A stretch of 64,000 bases of DNA from Amantichitinum ursilacus (GTDB lineage: Bacteria; Pseudomonadota; Gammaproteobacteria; Burkholderiales; Chitinibacteraceae). The stretch's first letter is position 1; each line of letters begins with the position of its first letter. Below, in pieces: positions 29,012 to 37,647 of the stretch. The stretch spans positions 310,001 to 374,000 of the forward strand of contig NZ_LAQT01000001.1 of the NCBI RefSeq assembly GCF_001294205.1, in the 5' to 3' direction. A model generated the notes under the pieces. That model saw only the letters and a program-made list of their open reading frames with translations. It was not told the origin of the DNA and searched no databases. The position numbers were made by a program, and so were the translations under genes.

Positions 29012-29311
29012 CTAGTGGCGGCGTTCTACCACCAGCGCGTTGTGCGGCGCGAACAGATAGAACGGTGCAAACAGCAATTTCCAGCCGTGGATACTGCTCT
29101 TGACGGTGAAATGCACGTCATCGCCTTCAAGATCAAATTCAACGGGCGGCGTTTTGCCCCAGTCCAGCTGGGCTTGCAACACGTGCCGCCCCGGCGGTAG
29201 TGCGGCGGACAAACACGCGCCGTGAGTCGTCAGACCGACAGGGCGACCGTCCACCAACATGCACGGTTGCCGACCCAGACTGCCCGTACGATGAATCTTG
29301 ATGCTTGGCAT
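29012..29311 (-). CDS. Small protein of unknown function
   Basis: A 99-residue protein, MPSIKIHRTGSLGRQPCMLV onward, rich in beta-type residues, with ALPPGRHVLQAQLDWGKTPP and VHFTVKSSIHGWKLLFAPF. The short 'PGRHVLQAQ' stretch resembles PEGA-like surface domains, but there is no signal peptide. GAGGAGG lies upstream of the ATG, a strong ribosome-binding site, which supports a real gene. It follows parA on the same strand by 67 bp. Confidence 0.6.
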   Translation of the reverse strand: MPSIKIHRTGSLGRQPCMLVDGRPVGLTTHGACLSAALPPGRHVLQAQLDWGKTPPVEFDLEGDDVHFTVKSSIHGWKLLFAPFYLFAPHNALVVERRH

Positions 29312-29378
29312 GAAGTTAATCCTCCTCGTTCCCGCTATTTATTGGACTGACTTGACTGACTTTGTTTGTACTGACCGG

Positions 29379-30152
29379 TTAATCCGACTGCATTTCCAGC
29401 AAACCTGATTCCAGCAATTCGTCGAGCAAAAACGCAAAATCGGTCGCCGCCTTGCTTTCAGGGGCAAACTCGAAAATATCTTCGCCACTGCCCGCCGCGG
29501 CGGCAATGACCTCTTGTTCACGGATGCGCGTGCGCAGAATTTCGCCCGGAAAAGTGCGGGCCAATTGCCCGGCAATCTTTTCGCTGGTGACTTGATCTGG
29601 CACATAGCGATTGATCAGATAGCGGCGCGGGATGCGCGGGCCAAACTTTTCCAGGCCCGCCAGCGTACGTTGCAGCAGATTGGCGCCATTGACCGCCAGG
29701 TATTCAGCGGCGACGGGCACCAGCACCATGTCGGCGGCAAACAGTGCCGAAAACGCCAGCACGCCCAGATTGGGGGTGCAATCAATAATGATCGGCATCT
29801 CGCCGCCACTCAGCATTTCGGCGGTCAGACCCAATTTAAGCCGCCAAACGTTATCGCGATGGCGCGTAATTTGCGCATCGACTTTGCCCAGTTCCAGGTG
29901 CGAGGGAATAAAGTGCACGCCATTGGGTAACGACGTAATCAATTCCGTCAGCGGCCCGGTGCCGCGATAGAAATTGAAAATGGTGTCCACCGACGCGGGG
30001 CTCATCCCCACCAGCGAAGTCAGGTGCGCCTGCGGATCAAGATCGATCACCAGCGGTTGCACACCGTTGCGCGCCATAGCGGCAGCCAGATTGGCAGATA
30101 CCGTGGTCTTGCCCACGCCACCTTTCTGATTGAACACTGCGATGATGGTCAT
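29379..30152 (-). CDS. Orphan ParA/MinD-type ATPase
   Basis: A 257-residue deviant-Walker ATPase. The P-loop is KGGVGKTT at residues 10-17, followed by LVIDLDPQAHLTSL (switch I region with the DPQ motif) and IIIDCTPNLGVLAFSAL (Walker B). Typical ParA proteins drive partition of DNA or positioning of large protein cargo on the nucleoid. No parB or centromere-like array is adjacent, so it is not the chromosomal parAB locus; it may position another cargo. It is likely co-transcribed with the small gene at 29012. Confidence 0.9.
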   Translation of the reverse strand: MTIIAVFNQKGGVGKTTVSANLAAAMARNGVQPLVIDLDPQAHLTSLVGMSPASVDTIFNFYRGTGPLTELITSLPNGVHFIPSHLELGKVDAQITRHRDNVWRLKLGLTAEMLSGGEMPIIIDCTPNLGVLAFSALFAADMVLVPVAAEYLAVNGANLLQRTLAGLEKFGPRIPRRYLINRYVPDQVTSEKIAGQLARTFPGEILRTRIREQEVIAAAAGSGEDIFEFAPESKAATDFAFLLDELLESGLLEMQSD

Positions 30153-30373
30153 TGCCTTGCACTTGCCCCGTGTCGTCGGCCGCCGCTTCGGGCGGCCTTC
30201 TTGTAAGCGGCAAGACTACACAAGTGCCAGACGGCCGACTACCCCAGCGGCTAAAGCGGTACTATCGGAAAGTACGGTTTTATTGGGTTGGCGGGCAGGG
30301 GCGGGGTGCCGTTCGTCGGTCGGGTAACGGGTGCCATCAACATGTAACGGCGTGTACGACATCTGGGCCGTAA

Positions 30374-30403
30374 ACCGCGCTGCCGGATAGAGGGCAGCGC
30401 GGT
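30374..30403 (-). terminator. Strong hairpin downstream of the PhoH-family gene
   Basis: Perfect 11-bp arms ACCGCGCTGCC (30374-30384) and GGCAGCGCGGT (30393-30403), 8-nt loop, ending 8 bp after the gene stop on the minus strand; only a short TTTA follows. A second hairpin, GGCCGCC (30178-30184) with GGCGGCC (30191-30197), lies near the parA start. The rest of 30153-30373 shows nothing definite. Confidence 0.72.
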
Positions 30404-30410
30404 CTCAAAC

Positions 30411-31820
30411 TTACAACGTTTCGGCCGCGTAATCGGCCAGGCGCGAACGCTCGCCGCGGGTCAGCGTGATATGGCCCGAATGCGACCAGCCTTTAAAGCG
30501 ATCCACAACATAAGTCAGGCCCGACGAGCCCTCAGTCAAATAGGGCGTATCAATCTGGCTGACGTTACCCAGGCAAACTACCTTGGTGCCCGGGCCGGCA
30601 CGCGTGATCAAGGTTTTCATCTGCTTGGGTGTCAGGTTTTGCGCCTCATCGATGATCAAAAACTTGTTCAAAAACGTACGGCCACGCATAAAGTTAAGCG
30701 ATTTGACCTTGATGCGACTGCGGATCAGATCGCGTGTGGCCGCCCGGCCCCAATCGCCTGCCTCGGCGTCGGACTGGTTCAGCACATCCAGGTTGTCTTC
30801 CAGCGCGCCCATCCACGGCTGCATCTTCTCTTCTTCAGTGCCCGGCAAAAAGCCGATATCCTCACCCACCGGCACCGTCACCCGCGTCATGATGATTTCA
30901 GAATAGATTTTGGATTCAAGCGTTTGCGACAAACCCGCCGCCAAGGTCAGCAGGGTTTTGCCGGTGCCGGCCTGGCCCAACAGCGAGATAAAATCTACAT
31001 CCGGATTCATCAGCAAATTAAGCGCAAAATTCTGCTCGCGATTACGCGCACAGATGCCCCAGATGGCGTTTTTCTGATGCGAATAATCTTTCAGGCTTTC
31101 GATCAGCGCGGTTTTGCCTTCCAGCTCGGTCACGCGAGCGGCAAACGGTTTATCGCCTTGCTGATATAGCAACTGGTTGGGGTGCAGATCGAAGACATCC
31201 GGGCCCTTCAGGCGGTAGTAGCCGCGGCCGCCGTCTTGCCAGCTCTCCAGATCCTTACCGTTTTTCTCCCAAAACGCCTGATCAATTTCGCGCATGCCGG
31301 TGTAAAGCAGGTCGGTGTCTTCCAGCACCTTGTCGTTAAAGTAATCCTCGGCCGCCAGACCCAATGCGCGCGCCTTGATGCGCATATTGATATCTTTGGA
31401 GACGAGGATGACTTCGCGCTTGGGTTGCATCTGCTGCAGATGGTGCACCACGCCCAGAATCTGGTTATCCGCCTTGCCCATCGGCAATTGCGCTGGCAGC
31501 AAGCTGCTGATGGCTTCGGTTTGCAGATACAACTTGCCCGACGCCTGGCCTTTGCTGGCGTCTTCCAGCGACACGCCGTCTGATAAATCCGTCTCGCGGC
31601 CCGCGATCAGTTCTTCGATAAAACGGCTGGTCTGACGTGCATTACGCGCCACTTCAGACATACCTTTCTTGTTACCGTCGAGCTCTTCCAGCGTCATCAT
31701 CGGCACAAACAAATCGTGCTCTTCAAAGCGGAAGATCGAGGTGGGATCGTGCATCAGCACATTGGTATCCACCACAAACAGCTTGGTGTCCTGCGCTTTC
31801 TTCGGCTTGCGAGCGGCCAT
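30411..31820 (-). CDS. PhoH2-type protein: PIN ribonuclease domain fused to PhoH ATPase
   Basis: A 469-residue protein with an N-terminal PIN domain (KLFVVDTNVLMHDPTSIF, with acidic residues for Mg2+; roughly residues 10-150) and a C-terminal PhoH ATPase domain (GQAGTGKTLLTLAAGL as Walker A; LIIDEAQNLTPKQMKTLI as Walker B). PhoH2 proteins of this layout have been reported as RNA helicase-nucleases. It belongs to the YlaK-type two-domain class rather than the short PhoH next to ybeY. ATG at 31820 with AGGAG seven bases upstream was chosen; the extra upstream residues are unlikely. It is preceded on the same strand by the Bcp gene's terminator region only on the other side, so it is probably a single transcript. 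Confidence 0.92.
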   Translation of the reverse strand: MAARKPKKAQDTKLFVVDTNVLMHDPTSIFRFEEHDLFVPMMTLEELDGNKKGMSEVARNARQTSRFIEELIAGRETDLSDGVSLEDASKGQASGKLYLQTEAISSLLPAQLPMGKADNQILGVVHHLQQMQPKREVILVSKDINMRIKARALGLAAEDYFNDKVLEDTDLLYTGMREIDQAFWEKNGKDLESWQDGGRGYYRLKGPDVFDLHPNQLLYQQGDKPFAARVTELEGKTALIESLKDYSHQKNAIWGICARNREQNFALNLLMNPDVDFISLLGQAGTGKTLLTLAAGLSQTLESKIYSEIIMTRVTVPVGEDIGFLPGTEEEKMQPWMGALEDNLDVLNQSDAEAGDWGRAATRDLIRSRIKVKSLNFMRGRTFLNKFLIIDEAQNLTPKQMKTLITRAGPGTKVVCLGNVSQIDTPYLTEGSSGLTYVVDRFKGWSHSGHITLTRGERSRLADYAAETL

Positions 31821-31861
31821 CGGGCTCTCCTGTGGGCGGGATAACGAGATTAAACGCATCA

Positions 31862-31889
31862 ACAAAAAAGGCGACCGTTGCGGGTCGCC
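31862..31889. terminator. Hairpin terminator between the bcp and PhoH2 genes
   Basis: Arms GGCGACC (31870-31876) and GGTCGCC (31883-31889) with A6 before; on the minus strand the T-run follows the hairpin, directly after the bcp gene end at 31896. Since bcp is upstream of the PhoH2 gene on the minus strand, it separates the two transcripts. Confidence 0.82.
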
Positions 31890-31895
31890 TTCCGT

Positions 31896-32354
31896 TTATG
31901 TGAGCTGTTGCACGGCACTTAGCACCGCTTCGACATGGCCCGGCACCTTGACGCCACGCCATTCCTTAACAATGCGGCCCTCCTTGTCGATCAAAAAGGT
32001 ACTGCGTTCAACACCACGAACCTGTTTGCCATACATATTCTTCATCTTCATCACGCCAAACGCTCCGCACGCGATCTCGTCGGGGTCCGACACCAGATCA
32101 AACGGGAATTCCATTTTGGCTTTGAAGTTTTCATGCGATTTGATGCTGTCGCGGCTGATGCCGAACACCTGCGTTTGCGCGGCGGCAAAGTCAGCGGCGC
32201 GGGCGCGGAAGTCGCTGCCTTCCACGGTGCATCCAGGCGTGTTGTCTTTGGGATAGAAATACAGCACAAACGCCTGACCCTTGAGCGCAGCCGGGTCAAA
32301 GGTTTTGCCACCCGTCATGGGCAACTGAAAAGACGGGCAGGATTGATCGAGCAT
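31896..32354 (-). CDS. bcp: Bcp/PrxQ-family thiol peroxidase, apparently 1-Cys
   Basis: A 152-residue peroxiredoxin that reduces hydroperoxides with thioredoxin as donor. The peroxidatic Cys is C42 in YPKDNTPGCTVEGSDFRARA. In E. coli Bcp and most PrxQ proteins the resolving Cys is five residues later; here that position is Ser47. Another Cys (near position 100, EIACGAFG) could serve, or an external thiol may resolve it. WRGVKVPGHVEAVL is the typical C-terminus. It diverges from dcd. Confidence 0.93.
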   Translation of the reverse strand: MLDQSCPSFQLPMTGGKTFDPAALKGQAFVLYFYPKDNTPGCTVEGSDFRARAADFAAAQTQVFGISRDSIKSHENFKAKMEFPFDLVSDPDEIACGAFGVMKMKNMYGKQVRGVERSTFLIDKEGRIVKEWRGVKVPGHVEAVLSAVQQLT

Positions 32355-32509
32355 CAGGTTCTCCTTGTTATCGTAATGCTTGCCCCTCTGTCTGCATTCT
32401 GGCTAAAGGATCCGTCAGCAGCAAGAAGGAAAATCGAGGTTGTTGCGTAGCTTGTTGTCATGCTCGCTCGCACCCGGCCCGTGCTGCGGACAGCGCCGCG
32501 CCGACCCGG

Positions 32510-32515
32510 TACAAT
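32510..32515 (+). promoter_or_regulatory. Possible -10 box (TACAAT) of dcd
   Basis: TACAAT lies 34 bp before the dcd start in the divergent bcp-dcd spacer. No good TTGACA-like element is found at 16-18 bp, so the promoter call is weak. Confidence 0.3.
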
Positions 32516-32548
32516 AGCGACCATTTTGTGCAAATGGTGTGACAAGCA

Positions 32549-33124
32549 ATGAGTATCAAGTCGGATCGGTGGATCAAACGCATGGCCGAAGAACACGGCA
32601 TGATCGAGCCCTATGTGGCGGGCCAGGTCAAAGTGGCCAATGGCGAACGCATCGTGTCTTACGGCACGTCCAGCTACGGCTACGATATCCGTTGCGCGGA
32701 TGAATTCAAGGTGTTTACCAACCTGAATTCCACCATTGTCGACCCGAAAAATTTTGACGAGCAAAGCTTTGTCGATGTGTCTGGCAAAGGTTATTGCATT
32801 ATCCCGCCCAATTCGTTTGCTTTGGCGCGCACGGTTGAATACTTCCGTATTCCGCGCAATGTGCTGACGATTTGCCTCGGCAAATCCACTTACGCGCGTT
32901 GCGGCATTATCGTTAACGTCACCCCGTTTGAACCAGAATGGGAAGGTTACGTTACGCTGGAATTTTCCAACACCACGCCGCTGCCCGCCAAGATTTACGC
33001 CAATGAAGGCGTGGCGCAGGTGCTGTTTCTCGAAGCCGATGCCGACGATATCTGCGAAACCAGCTATCGCGATCGCGGCGGTAAATATCAGGGCCAGGTG
33101 GGCGTTACACTGCCCAAAACCTGA
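32549..33124 (+). CDS. dcd: Dcd, dCTP deaminase
   Basis: A 191-residue trimeric enzyme deaminating dCTP to dUTP for dTMP synthesis. Hallmarks: [15 protein letters not shown], the substrate-binding [24 protein letters not shown] (with the catalytic Glu in [13 protein letters not shown]) and [20 protein letters not shown] at the end. Length is as expected. It is a single gene followed by a terminator shared with the convergent carbonic anhydrase gene. Confidence 0.96.
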   Translation: MSIKSDRWIKRMAEEHGMIEPYVAGQVKVANGERIVSYGTSSYGYDIRCADEFKVFTNLNSTIVDPKNFDEQSFVDVSGKGYCIIPPNSFALARTVEYFRIPRNVLTICLGKSTYARCGIIVNVTPFEPEWEGYVTLEFSNTTPLPAKIYANEGVAQVLFLEADADDICETSYRDRGGKYQGQVGVTLPKT

Positions 33125-33138
33125 GCGAGTTGTGCAAT

Positions 33139-33167
33139 AAAAAAGCGACCCGATGGTCGCTTTTTTA
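33139..33167. terminator. Bidirectional terminator between dcd and the carbonic anhydrase gene
   Basis: Arms GCGACC (33145-33150) and GGTCGC (33155-33160) around CGAT, with A-run before and T6 after, so it can end transcription from both convergent genes. Confidence 0.85.
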
Positions 33168-33185
33168 TTGGGCTGCGCAAACCGC

Positions 33186-33947
33186 TTATTTAACTTCGTA
33201 CACCACGCGGCCGTTCAACGGCTGCACCGGGCGTTGGTTGCCACGATAGTAGTTTTGCATGGCTTCCAGCTGATCCTGGCTGATTTCTACCGCTTGCTTG
33301 AATTCAATCCACGTTACGCCTTCAGAACACGGCGGTGTGGTCAGCGAGCCGTCATAAGTGTAATAACCACGTTTGCGCGGCAATAAGGCCGTTGGATCAA
33401 TCCGGACATTGTCCATCTTCTGCTCTTTGCCCGGTTCTGCCGGAATCTGCTCCAGCAATTTTTGTAATTCACGATTCGGATGCATGCCGATATTGAATTG
33501 AACCGCCAATACCGCCAATTGGCCCTTCGAATTTTTGTGCACAAAATGCGCATCCATATCGCTGGATTTGCCGCCAAATCGTTCTTCCCCGGGTGAATGG
33601 AAATGGAATTGCTGCAACTGATATTCCCCTTTACCCAATAAAATTTTGCTGTCGCTGGCTTGAGCCTGAAACTGGATAGCATGGCCGGTATTCAAAATAT
33701 CCAGCGGCAAGGTTTTATAACTGACGGCCAGTCGCGGATATTTAGGCGGGGCGGGTTTGGCATTTTCGATATTGATGGGCGATTCATGCCGGCCAATCTC
33801 GCAAGCAGCAAAACCATGGTCCACGGCCGACCAGTGCGCCGGGCCGTGCTCGCCGGTATAAGTCCAGACGGGATGTTCGTCGGCGGAGACTGCGGTGATG
33901 CTGGCGGCCAACAGCAAGGCGCTGCTGAATGTGTTAACAAGGTTCAT
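33186..33947 (-). CDS. Periplasmic alpha-class carbonic anhydrase
   Basis: A 253-residue zinc enzyme hydrating CO2 to bicarbonate. After the signal peptide (NTFSSALLLAASITAVSA), WTYTGEHGPAHWSAVDHGFAAC and QSPIN-like HESPINIENAK mark the family; zinc ligands are the two His of LQQFHFHSPGE and the His of DMDAHFVHKN; the Thr gate lies in YDGSLTTPPCSEGVTW. Start at 33947 gives an ideal signal peptide, although no strong ribosome-binding site is seen. It diverges from an aldo/keto reductase gene across an FNR box. Confidence 0.94.
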   Translation of the reverse strand: MNLVNTFSSALLLAASITAVSADEHPVWTYTGEHGPAHWSAVDHGFAACEIGRHESPINIENAKPAPPKYPRLAVSYKTLPLDILNTGHAIQFQAQASDSKILLGKGEYQLQQFHFHSPGEERFGGKSSDMDAHFVHKNSKGQLAVLAVQFNIGMHPNRELQKLLEQIPAEPGKEQKMDNVRIDPTALLPRKRGYYTYDGSLTTPPCSEGVTWIEFKQAVEISQDQLEAMQNYYRGNQRPVQPLNGRVVYEVK

Positions 33948-34005
33948 GATGAAATGTTCAGGGTTTAAGGGTTTGCGCAGTGTGCTCATCACGCCAAAAG
34001 TCGAT

Positions 34006-34019
34006 TTGATTGATATCAA
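34006..34019. promoter_or_regulatory. Perfect FNR box in the carbonic anhydrase / aldo-keto reductase divergent spacer
   Basis: TTGATTGATATCAA matches TTGATnnnnATCAA exactly. It is centred 65 bp before the carbonic anhydrase start and 76 bp before the aldo/keto reductase start, a position from which FNR could act on either or both promoters. A separate 10-bp palindrome GGATTAATCC lies at 34035-34044. No -10 is convincing. Confidence 0.65.
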
Positions 34020-34087
34020 TACGGAACCATAAGCGGATTAATCCGGTCTTGTAGCAGGGCAATCGTCAATAAACAGGGAGAGTAGTC

Positions 34088-35131
34088 ATGGCATATCAGG
34101 CCAATGCGGCGCGGTACGACAATATGGTCTATCGGACATGCGGACATAGTGGATTGAAATTACCCGCCTTATCGCTGGGTCTATGGCATAACTTTGGCGA
34201 TAGCGTGCCGCTGGATAAACAACGCGCACTTTTACGCACCGCATTTGATCTCGGTATTACGCATTTCGATCTGGCCAATAATTACGGACCGCCCTATGGC
34301 AGCGCTGAAATCAATTTCGGTCGTTTATTGCGCGAGGATTTCAAGCCTTATCGCGACGAATTAATCATCAGCAGCAAAGCTGGCTGGGATATGTGGCCGG
34401 GGCCGTACGGGCAGGGCGGTGGCTCGCGCAAATACGTTTTGGCCAGTCTGGATCAAAGCTTGCAGCGCATGGGGCTGGATTACGTCGATATCTTTTATTC
34501 GCATCGCTTTGACCCCGATACGCCACTGGAGGAAACCGCCAGCGCGCTGGCGACGGCAGTACAACAAGGTAAGGCGTTGTACGTGGGCATCTCTTCTTAT
34601 TCGCCGAATAAAACGCGCGAAATGGCGGCTTTGCTGCGTGAATGGAAAGTACCGTTATTAATCCATCAGCCGTCGTACAACATGCTTAATCGCTGGGCCG
34701 AGGACGGCTTGCTCGATACCTTGCAAACCGAAGGGGTGGGCTGCATCGCCTTTACGCCACTGGCGCAAGGTCTGCTCACCGACAAATATCTGAACGGTAT
34801 TCCCGCTGATGCGCGCGTCAATCAGCCCGGTGGCGATTCGCTGCAAAAAAGCCACCTTAATGACGACAATATTGCCCGGGTGAAAGCCCTTAACCAGATT
34901 GCGCAGCGGCGCGGACAAAGCCTGGCGCAAATGGCGCTGGCCTGGGTATTGCGCGATAGCAAAGTCACCACCGCATTGATTGGCGCCAGCAGCCCGGCGC
35001 AATTGCAGGAGAACGTGGGCGCGCTATCCAATCTGCAATTCAGCGCGGCGGAGCTGGCCGAAATTGATCAATACGCGGTGGAGAGTGGCATCAATCTGTG
35101 GGAGAAACCCTCGCACGATCAACGCCCCTAG
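34088..35131 (+). CDS. YghZ-like L-glyceraldehyde 3-phosphate reductase (aldo/keto reductase)
   Basis: A 347-residue NADPH-dependent aldo/keto reductase. The catalytic tetrad is suggested by the FDLANNYGPPYGSAE segment (Asp, Tyr), the KAGWDMWPGPYG segment (Lys) and IFYSHRFDPDTPLEE (His). The long WPGPYGQGGGSRKYVLASLD loop is characteristic of YghZ/Gpr, which reduces L-glyceraldehyde 3-phosphate and methylglyoxal. The ATG has a good GGGAGA upstream. It diverges from the carbonic anhydrase gene and is likely a single unit before cysS. Confidence 0.9.
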   Translation: MAYQANAARYDNMVYRTCGHSGLKLPALSLGLWHNFGDSVPLDKQRALLRTAFDLGITHFDLANNYGPPYGSAEINFGRLLREDFKPYRDELIISSKAGWDMWPGPYGQGGGSRKYVLASLDQSLQRMGLDYVDIFYSHRFDPDTPLEETASALATAVQQGKALYVGISSYSPNKTREMAALLREWKVPLLIHQPSYNMLNRWAEDGLLDTLQTEGVGCIAFTPLAQGLLTDKYLNGIPADARVNQPGGDSLQKSHLNDDNIARVKALNQIAQRRGQSLAQMALAWVLRDSKVTTALIGASSPAQLQENVGALSNLQFSAAELAEIDQYAVESGINLWEKPSHDQRP

Positions 35132-35149
35132 GCGCATCCGGCCCGGGCG

Positions 35150-35180
35150 TTGCACCAGCGTTGCTTGGGCCTGTTAGAAT
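35150..35180 (+). promoter_or_regulatory. Candidate sigma-70 promoter of cysS
   Basis: TTGCAC (35150-35155) and TAGAAT (35175-35180) separated by 19 bp, in the 78-bp gap before cysS; the spacer is slightly long. TSS would be near 35187, about 23 bp before the ATG. Confidence 0.45.
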
Positions 35181-35209
35181 GCCGCTTTTGCATAATTTCC
35201 GACCCCACC

Positions 35210-36586
35210 ATGCTTAATATCTACAACACGCTGGCACGCCAGAAACAGCAGTTCGTCCCCATCACGCCCGGCAAGGTCAATATGTATGTCTGTGGCATGA
35301 CGGTGTACGACTTCTGTCACCTTGGCCATGCACGCGTGATGGTGGTGTTTGATATGGTGGCGCGCTGGCTGCGCGCCTCGGGTTATGACGTTGACTACGT
35401 GCGCAATATCACCGATATCGACGACAAGATTATTCAACGCGCTGCGCAAAACGGCGAAACCATCGGCCAATTGACCACGCGTTTTATTGACGCGATGAAC
35501 GAAGATGCCGATGCGCTGGGCGTGCAGCGCCCCACGCATGCGCCCAAAGCCACCGAATACGTGGACGAAATGCTGGCGATGATCGGCCAATTGGTCGCCA
35601 AAGGCCTGGCTTATCCGGCGCCGAATGGCGACGTTTACTACGCCGTGCGCAAGTTTGATGGCTACGGCAAATTGTCCGGCAAATCGCTGGAAGATCTGCG
35701 CGCCGGCGAGCGCGTCGATATTGACCACAACAAACAAGACGCACTCGATTTTGTATTGTGGAAAGCCGCCAAGCCGGGCGAACCGGCATGGGAATCGCCA
35801 TGGGGCGCGGGCCGCCCCGGTTGGCATATCGAATGCTCGGCCATGAGCTGCCATCATCTGGGTGAACACTTTGATATTCATGGCGGCGGCGAGGACTTGC
35901 AGTTTCCCCACCACGAAAACGAAATTGCCCAATCCGAAGGCGCGCATGGCCACCAGTACGTTAATTACTGGATGCATAACGGCTTTATCCGCGTTGACGA
36001 TGAGAAGATGTCCAAGTCGCTGGGCAATTTCTTTACCATCCGCGAAGTGCTGCAGAAATACGATGCCGAAGTGGCGCGATTCTTTATCCTGCGCGCGCAT
36101 TATCGCAGCCCACTGAATTACTCCGATGTGCATCTGGACGACGCGCGCAATTCACTGACGCGTTTGTACACCACGCTGAAAAACGTGGCTCCCGCTGCGG
36201 TCACGCTTGATTGGAATAGCGCTTATCCAGCCCGCTTTAAAGCCGCAATGGATGATGATTTCAATACCGTGGAAGCCGTGGCGATTCTGTTTGAGCTGGC
36301 GCATGAAGCCAATAAACAACAATCCGCGCAATTGGCGGGCGAATTGAAAGCGCTGGCCGCAGTATTGGGCTTGCTGGAACGCGATGCGACGCAATTCCTG
36401 CAGGCCGGCACCAGCGCGGGTGAGGGCGAATTAAGCGCCGCAGCCATTGATGATTTGATCGCGCAACGCAAAGCCGCGCGCGCCGCAAAGAACTTTGCTG
36501 AATCCGATCGTATCCGCGATGCATTGACGGCTGCGGGCGTGGTGCTGGAAGACAGCGCGGCCGGCACCACCTGGCGTCGCGCCTAA
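35210..36586 (+). CDS. cysS: CysS, cysteinyl-tRNA synthetase
   Basis: A 458-residue class I aminoacyl-tRNA synthetase. The HIGH motif appears as [12 protein letters not shown] and the KMSKS motif as [15 protein letters not shown]. The active-site zinc is bound by Cys in [10 protein letters not shown], the Cys of [10 protein letters not shown] and the His residues of [20 protein letters not shown]. Length is standard. ATG at 35210 ([13 protein letters not shown]) gives the family start. Single essential gene. Confidence 0.97.
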   Translation: MLNIYNTLARQKQQFVPITPGKVNMYVCGMTVYDFCHLGHARVMVVFDMVARWLRASGYDVDYVRNITDIDDKIIQRAAQNGETIGQLTTRFIDAMNEDADALGVQRPTHAPKATEYVDEMLAMIGQLVAKGLAYPAPNGDVYYAVRKFDGYGKLSGKSLEDLRAGERVDIDHNKQDALDFVLWKAAKPGEPAWESPWGAGRPGWHIECSAMSCHHLGEHFDIHGGGEDLQFPHHENEIAQSEGAHGHQYVNYWMHNGFIRVDDEKMSKSLGNFFTIREVLQKYDAEVARFFILRAHYRSPLNYSDVHLDDARNSLTRLYTTLKNVAPAAVTLDWNSAYPARFKAAMDDDFNTVEAVAILFELAHEANKQQSAQLAGELKALAAVLGLLERDATQFLQAGTSAGEGELSAAAIDDLIAQRKAARAAKNFAESDRIRDALTAAGVVLEDSAAGTTWRRA

Positions 36587-36709
36587 GCGTCCGTTTTATT
36601 TCGTGAGTTCCATATCAAGCCAGCTCGCCGCGCCCGGCGTTTTAAACGAACAGGCGCGGCCGAAGCTGCCATAATCGCCGGCATTTCGCTTGCCGGACGT
36701 TAATTTCCC

Positions 36710-37462
36710 ATGCTTGAAATCATTGAACACGATGGCGCGATCCGCGAGTTGCGGATGGCGCGGCCGCCGGTGAATGCGCTCAATCCAGCGTTGATCCGCG
36801 AGATTCGCCAGCAGATTCTGGCCGCGCCACAACAAGGCGTGCGTGCGCTGATCTTGTCGGGTGCGCCTGGTTTGTTTTCTGCCGGGTTGGACGTGCCCGC
36901 GCTGTTGGCGTTAGACACAGCGGGCCTCGAAGCGGCCTTCGATGATTTCTTCGGCATCTTTGCCGCGCTGGCGCATTGCCCCGTCCCCGTCGTTGCCGCC
37001 ATCACCGGCCATAGCCCGGCGGGTGGCGCGGTGATGTCGATTTTTTGTGATTACCGCGTGATGGCGGAGGGTGATTTCCGCATCGGCCTCAACGAGGTCC
37101 AGGTGGGCCTGGTCGCGCCTGATTGCGTGCAGATCGGTTTGCGCCGTCTGGTGGGGCCATATCGTGCCGAGCGTTTGCTGGTATCGGGCAGCATGATCCC
37201 AGCCGCGCAAGCGCATCAATACGGCATGGTGGACGAGCTGGCCGCCGTCGAAGGCGTGGTGCCCGCCGCCCTGCGCTGGCTGCAGGCGCTGGACAAATTG
37301 CCGCGTGCCGCCATGCTGGCCACCCGCGCTATCGCTCGCGCCGATATCCGGGCGGTCTATGCCAACGGCCAAGTGCCTGATCTGACCGATTTTGTGACGC
37401 AATGGTTTGCCGAGAGCACGCAGGCATCCTTGCAGGCGTTGGTGGCACGGTTAAAGAAATAG
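36710..37462 (+). CDS. Delta3-delta2-enoyl-CoA isomerase-like crotonase
   Basis: A 250-residue crotonase-fold enzyme. The CoA-binding AGLDV (LFSAGLDVPALL) and oxyanion GHSPAGGAVMSIFCDYRVMA segments, with RIGLNEVQVGLVAP, most resemble mitochondrial ECI1 rather than enoyl-CoA hydratase; the catalytic Glu of isomerases would be E in LNEVQVGL. It would shift double bonds of unsaturated fatty acyl-CoA for beta-oxidation. No other beta-oxidation gene is adjacent. Confidence 0.85.
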   Translation: MLEIIEHDGAIRELRMARPPVNALNPALIREIRQQILAAPQQGVRALILSGAPGLFSAGLDVPALLALDTAGLEAAFDDFFGIFAALAHCPVPVVAAITGHSPAGGAVMSIFCDYRVMAEGDFRIGLNEVQVGLVAPDCVQIGLRRLVGPYRAERLLVSGSMIPAAQAHQYGMVDELAAVEGVVPAALRWLQALDKLPRAAMLATRAIARADIRAVYANGQVPDLTDFVTQWFAESTQASLQALVARLKK

Positions 37463-37605
37463 TCACAAACGGCGTGCCAGTCAGGCCGTTGGTTGACGTC
37501 AGCATTAACGCACGGGAAATCATAAAACCCCTCATCCCCGCCGGCGCCACCGCTTGTAAGTTTTCTGCTTTCAAAGTGTTGCAACTGTATCGGCGCTACT
37601 CGCTG

Positions 37606-37627
37606 TAACGGGGCAACCCGTTATGAT
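37606..37627. promoter_or_regulatory. Inverted repeat overlapping a -10-like box before the kinase gene
   Basis: TAACGGG (37606-37612) and CCCGTTA (37617-37623) form perfect arms; TATGAT (37622-37627) overlaps the right arm and could be the -10 of the kinase gene, 21 bp before its start. No good -35 is visible. The layout would suit a repressor site. Confidence 0.4.
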
Positions 37628-37647
37628 GGCGGCATAAGGGGAGCTTT

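Noticed and set aside
29379-30152. Chromosomal parAB partition locus
   Set aside because: There is no parB, parS array, rsmG or mnmG next to the ParA-like gene.
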